Below the pieces are notes generated by a model. The model was given only the letters and a program-made list of their open reading frames with translations, searched no databases and had not been told where the DNA came from. From Pseudonocardia autotrophica (lineage in GTDB: Bacteria; Actinomycetota; Actinomycetes; Mycobacteriales; Pseudonocardiaceae): DNA of 64,000 nucleotides. Shown in pieces: positions 62,127 through 64,000 of this stretch (the stretch's first letter is position 1; each line of letters begins with the position of its first letter). The stretch spans positions 124,001 through 188,000 of the forward strand of contig NZ_JNYD01000001.1 in assembly GCF_000717175.1 (NCBI RefSeq), written 5' to 3'. The translations under genes and the position numbers were made by a program.

Positions 62127-64000
62127 GTGAGCAGGCCGGTGCGGAAGGCGCCCGCCTCCCGGACGCGCGGCGAGTGGAGCGCGGCGGCCGTGCAGCCCGT
62201 CGCGCGGGTGGCCGTCGACGTGCCGCTGCCACACCTGGACCGGCCGTTCGACTACCGCGTGCCCACACACCTGGACGAGCAGGCCCGACCCGGCGTCCGG
62301 GTGCGGGTGCGGTTCGCCGGGCGGTTGGTCGACGGGTTCCTGCTCGAGCGGGCCGAGGAGTCCGGGCACACCGGGCGGCTGGCGTGGATCGACAAGGTCG
62401 TCTCGCCCGAGCCGGTGCTGACCCCGGAGGTCACGACCCTGTGCCGGGCGGTCGCCGACCGGTACGCCGGGGTGTTCGCCGACGTCGTGCGGATGGCGGT
62501 GCCGCCGCGGCACGCCCGCGTCGAGGCGGAGACCCCGCGCGAGCGGGAGCTGCCCCCCGTCGAGGCGCCCGACCCCGCGGGGTGGGCGCGCTACCAGCAC
62601 GGCGCGGCCTACCTCGACGCACTCGCCGGCGGCCGGGCCGCGCACGCCGTGTGGCAGGCCCTGCCGGGGGAGTCCTGGGCCGCGCGGTTCGCCGAGGCCG
62701 CCGCGGCGACCGTCGCGGCCGGGCGCGGGGCGCTCGTCGTGGTGCCCGACCAGCGGGACGTCGACGCCGCGTGCGCCGCCCTCGGTGAGCGCCTGGGCCC
62801 CGACGCCGTGGTCGCGCTGACCGCCGAGCTCGGCCCGGCCGAGCGGTACCGGCGCTGGCTGGCGGTCCGGCGCGGCGCGGTGCGGGCGGTCGTGGGGACC
62901 CGGTCGGCGGCGTTCGCGCCCGTCGAGAAGCTCGGCCTGCTCGCCGTGTGGGACGACGGGGACGACAGCCACGCCGAGCCGCGCGCCCCGTACCCCCAGG
63001 TCCGGGACGTGCTGGTGGCCAGGGCGCACGCCGCCGGCGCCGCGCTGCTGGTCGGCGGCCACTCCCGCACGGCCGAGGCCCAGCTGCTGGTGGAGTCCCG
63101 GTGGGCGAGCCCGATCGTGGCCGACCGCGCCACCGTGCGCGGCGCCGCGCCGCGGGTCACCGCGATCGGCGAGACCGACACCCAGCTCGCCCGCGACCCC
63201 GACGCCCGCGCGGCGCGCGTGCCGGCCGTCGCGTTCGAGGCGGCGCGGCAGGCGCTCGGCGCGGGCTGGCCGGTGCTCGTCCAGGTGCCGCGGGCGGGCT
63301 ACCTGCCCTGGCTGTCCTGCGCGCACTGCCGCGAACCCGCCCGCTGTCGGCACTGCGCCGGCCCGCTCGGCCTGCCCCGCGGCGGGACGGACGCCGATCC
63401 CGGGCTGCCGACCTGCCGGTGGTGCGGGCGGGCGGAGCCGGCGTTCCGGTGCGGCGGCTGCGGGTCGCGACGGTTGCGCGCGGGCGTCGTCGGGTCGCGG
63501 CGGACCGCTGAGGAACTGGGCCGGGCCTTCCCCGGGGTGTCCGTGCGGACGTCCGGGGGCGGGGCGCCGGTGCTGGCCACGGTGCCGGCGAAGGCCGAGA
63601 TCGTCGTCGCGACGCCCGGGGCGGAGCCCGACGTGGAGGGGACCGCGGCCGGGTACGGCGCGGCGCTGCTGCTCGACGGCTGGGCCATGCTCTCCCGCGC
63701 CGACCTGCGGGTGGCCGAGGAGGCCCTGCGCCGCTGGCTCGCGGCCGCGGCGCTGGTCCGGCCGCACGCCGAGGGCGGGCGCGTGATCGTCGTCGCCGAG
63801 TCCGCGATCCCGGTGGTGCAGGCGCTCGTGCGGTGGGACCCGGCCGGGTTCGCCGCCGAGGAGCTCGCCTCGCGCGCCGAGGTCGGGTTCCCGCCGGCCG
63901 TGCGGATGGCGGCGGTGGAGGGCACGCCGGGCGCGGTGGCCGACGTGGTCGACGCCGTCCTCGCCGCCGCGCAGGACGGCGGGCCGGAGGTCGAGGTGCT
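62127..64000 (+). CDS. priA: Probable primosomal protein N' (PriA), helicase-degenerate; 3' end outside window
   Basis: The frame is open from GTG 62127 (GGAG seven bases upstream) to the right edge, 624 codons. The N-terminal DNA-binding domain includes VDVPLPHLDRPFDYRVP. The Walker A region reads WQALPGESWAARFAEA, lacking GSGKT, and the DEEH box reads AVWDDGDDSH, so ATPase activity is unlikely, as noted for other actinobacterial PriA proteins. The zinc cysteines are kept: SCAHCREPARCRHC and TCRWCGR...FRCGGCGS. It should act in replication restart without unwinding DNA itself. Confidence 0.88.
   Translation, partial: MSRPVRKAPASRTRGEWSAAAVQPVARVAVDVPLPHLDRPFDYRVPTHLDEQARPGVRVRVRFAGRLVDGFLLERAEESGHTGRLAWIDKVVSPEPVLTPEVTTLCRAVADRYAGVFADVVRMAVPPRHARVEAETPRERELPPVEAPDPAGWARYQHGAAYLDALAGGRAAHAVWQALPGESWAARFAEAAAATVAAGRGALVVVPDQRDVDAACAALGERLGPDAVVALTAELGPAERYRRWLAVRRGAVRAVVGTRSAAFAPVEKLGLLAVWDDGDDSHAEPRAPYPQVRDVLVARAHAAGAALLVGGHSRTAEAQLLVESRWASPIVADRATVRGAAPRVTAIGETDTQLARDPDARAARVPAVAFEAARQALGAGWPVLVQVPRAGYLPWLSCAHCREPARCRHCAGPLGLPRGGTDADPGLPTCRWCGRAEPAFRCGGCGSRRLRAGVVGSRRTAEELGRAFPGVSVRTSGGGAPVLATVPAKAEIVVATPGAEPDVEGTAAGYGAALLLDGWAMLSRADLRVAEEALRRWLAAAALVRPHAEGGRVIVVAESAIPVVQALVRWDPAGFAAEELASRAEVGFPPAVRMAAVEGTPGAVADVVDAVLAAAQDGGPEVEV

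Overview
The window is very GC-rich (roughly 70% or more by eye) and reads as actinobacterial chromosome, most likely Pseudonocardia or another Pseudonocardiaceae member. The evidence is BldD with its c-di-GMP motif, mycobacterial-type integration host factor (mIHF), an F420-type luciferase-like oxidoreductase, a DUF222/HNH nuclease with an actinobacterial LexA box, several leaderless TANNNT promoters, and the synteny bldD | pyrR-pyrB-pyrC-carA-carB-pyrF | mihF-gmk-rpoZ-coaBC-metK-priA. The genus is inferred, not proven. I saw no rRNA, tRNA, CRISPR array, insertion sequence or prophage.

Left part (1-25 kb), metabolic and accessory genes: a partial cNMP/CBS/nucleotidyltransferase signalling protein and a FabH-like enzyme (minus strand); an SRPBCC/LLM pair; a DUF1326/DUF2182 pair facing a sigma-54-type regulator that lacks GAFTGA; catalase; a methyltransferase; a butanediol dehydrogenase plus acetoin reductase pair; a DUF222/HNH nuclease with a LexA box on its promoter; an amino-acid permease; a DmdC-like acyl-CoA dehydrogenase divergent from a TetR gene with a perfect palindromic operator between them; nitrilase-like, MBL-fold and adenine deaminase genes; a second acyl-CoA dehydrogenase; and a siderophore-interacting protein behind an IdeR/DmdR-like iron box.

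Middle part (25-47 kb): DinB with a LexA box on its start codon; a class III aminotransferase and aldehyde dehydrogenase; dienelactone hydrolase with a DUF6295-type protein; a DUF5995-type protein whose ribosome binding site lies inside a 19-bp hairpin. Two clusters stand out. The first is a compact minus-strand operon of urease gamma-beta fusion, urease alpha, amidohydrolase, MFS transporter and ThDP enzyme, divergent from a PucR regulator. It has no urease accessory genes and the flap cysteine is replaced. The second is a BioY biotin-transport operon in which a small acyl-CoA ligase and a thiolase with altered catalytic residues lie between bioY and bioM-bioN, all joined by 4-base stop/start overlaps. 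An ArsR/SRPBCC pair with a leaderless self-operator lies between the two clusters.

Right part (47-64 kb), the conserved core: bldD with a probable BldD box upstream; the pyrimidine operon led by a PyrR-binding RNA hairpin just before the pyrR Shine-Dalgarno sequence; a lone receiver-domain protein; then mihF, gmk, rpoZ, coaBC, a bidirectional terminator, a secreted SH3 protein on the opposite strand, metK, and a helicase-degenerate priA running off the right edge. Hairpin terminators without a U-tract lie between most convergent gene pairs.
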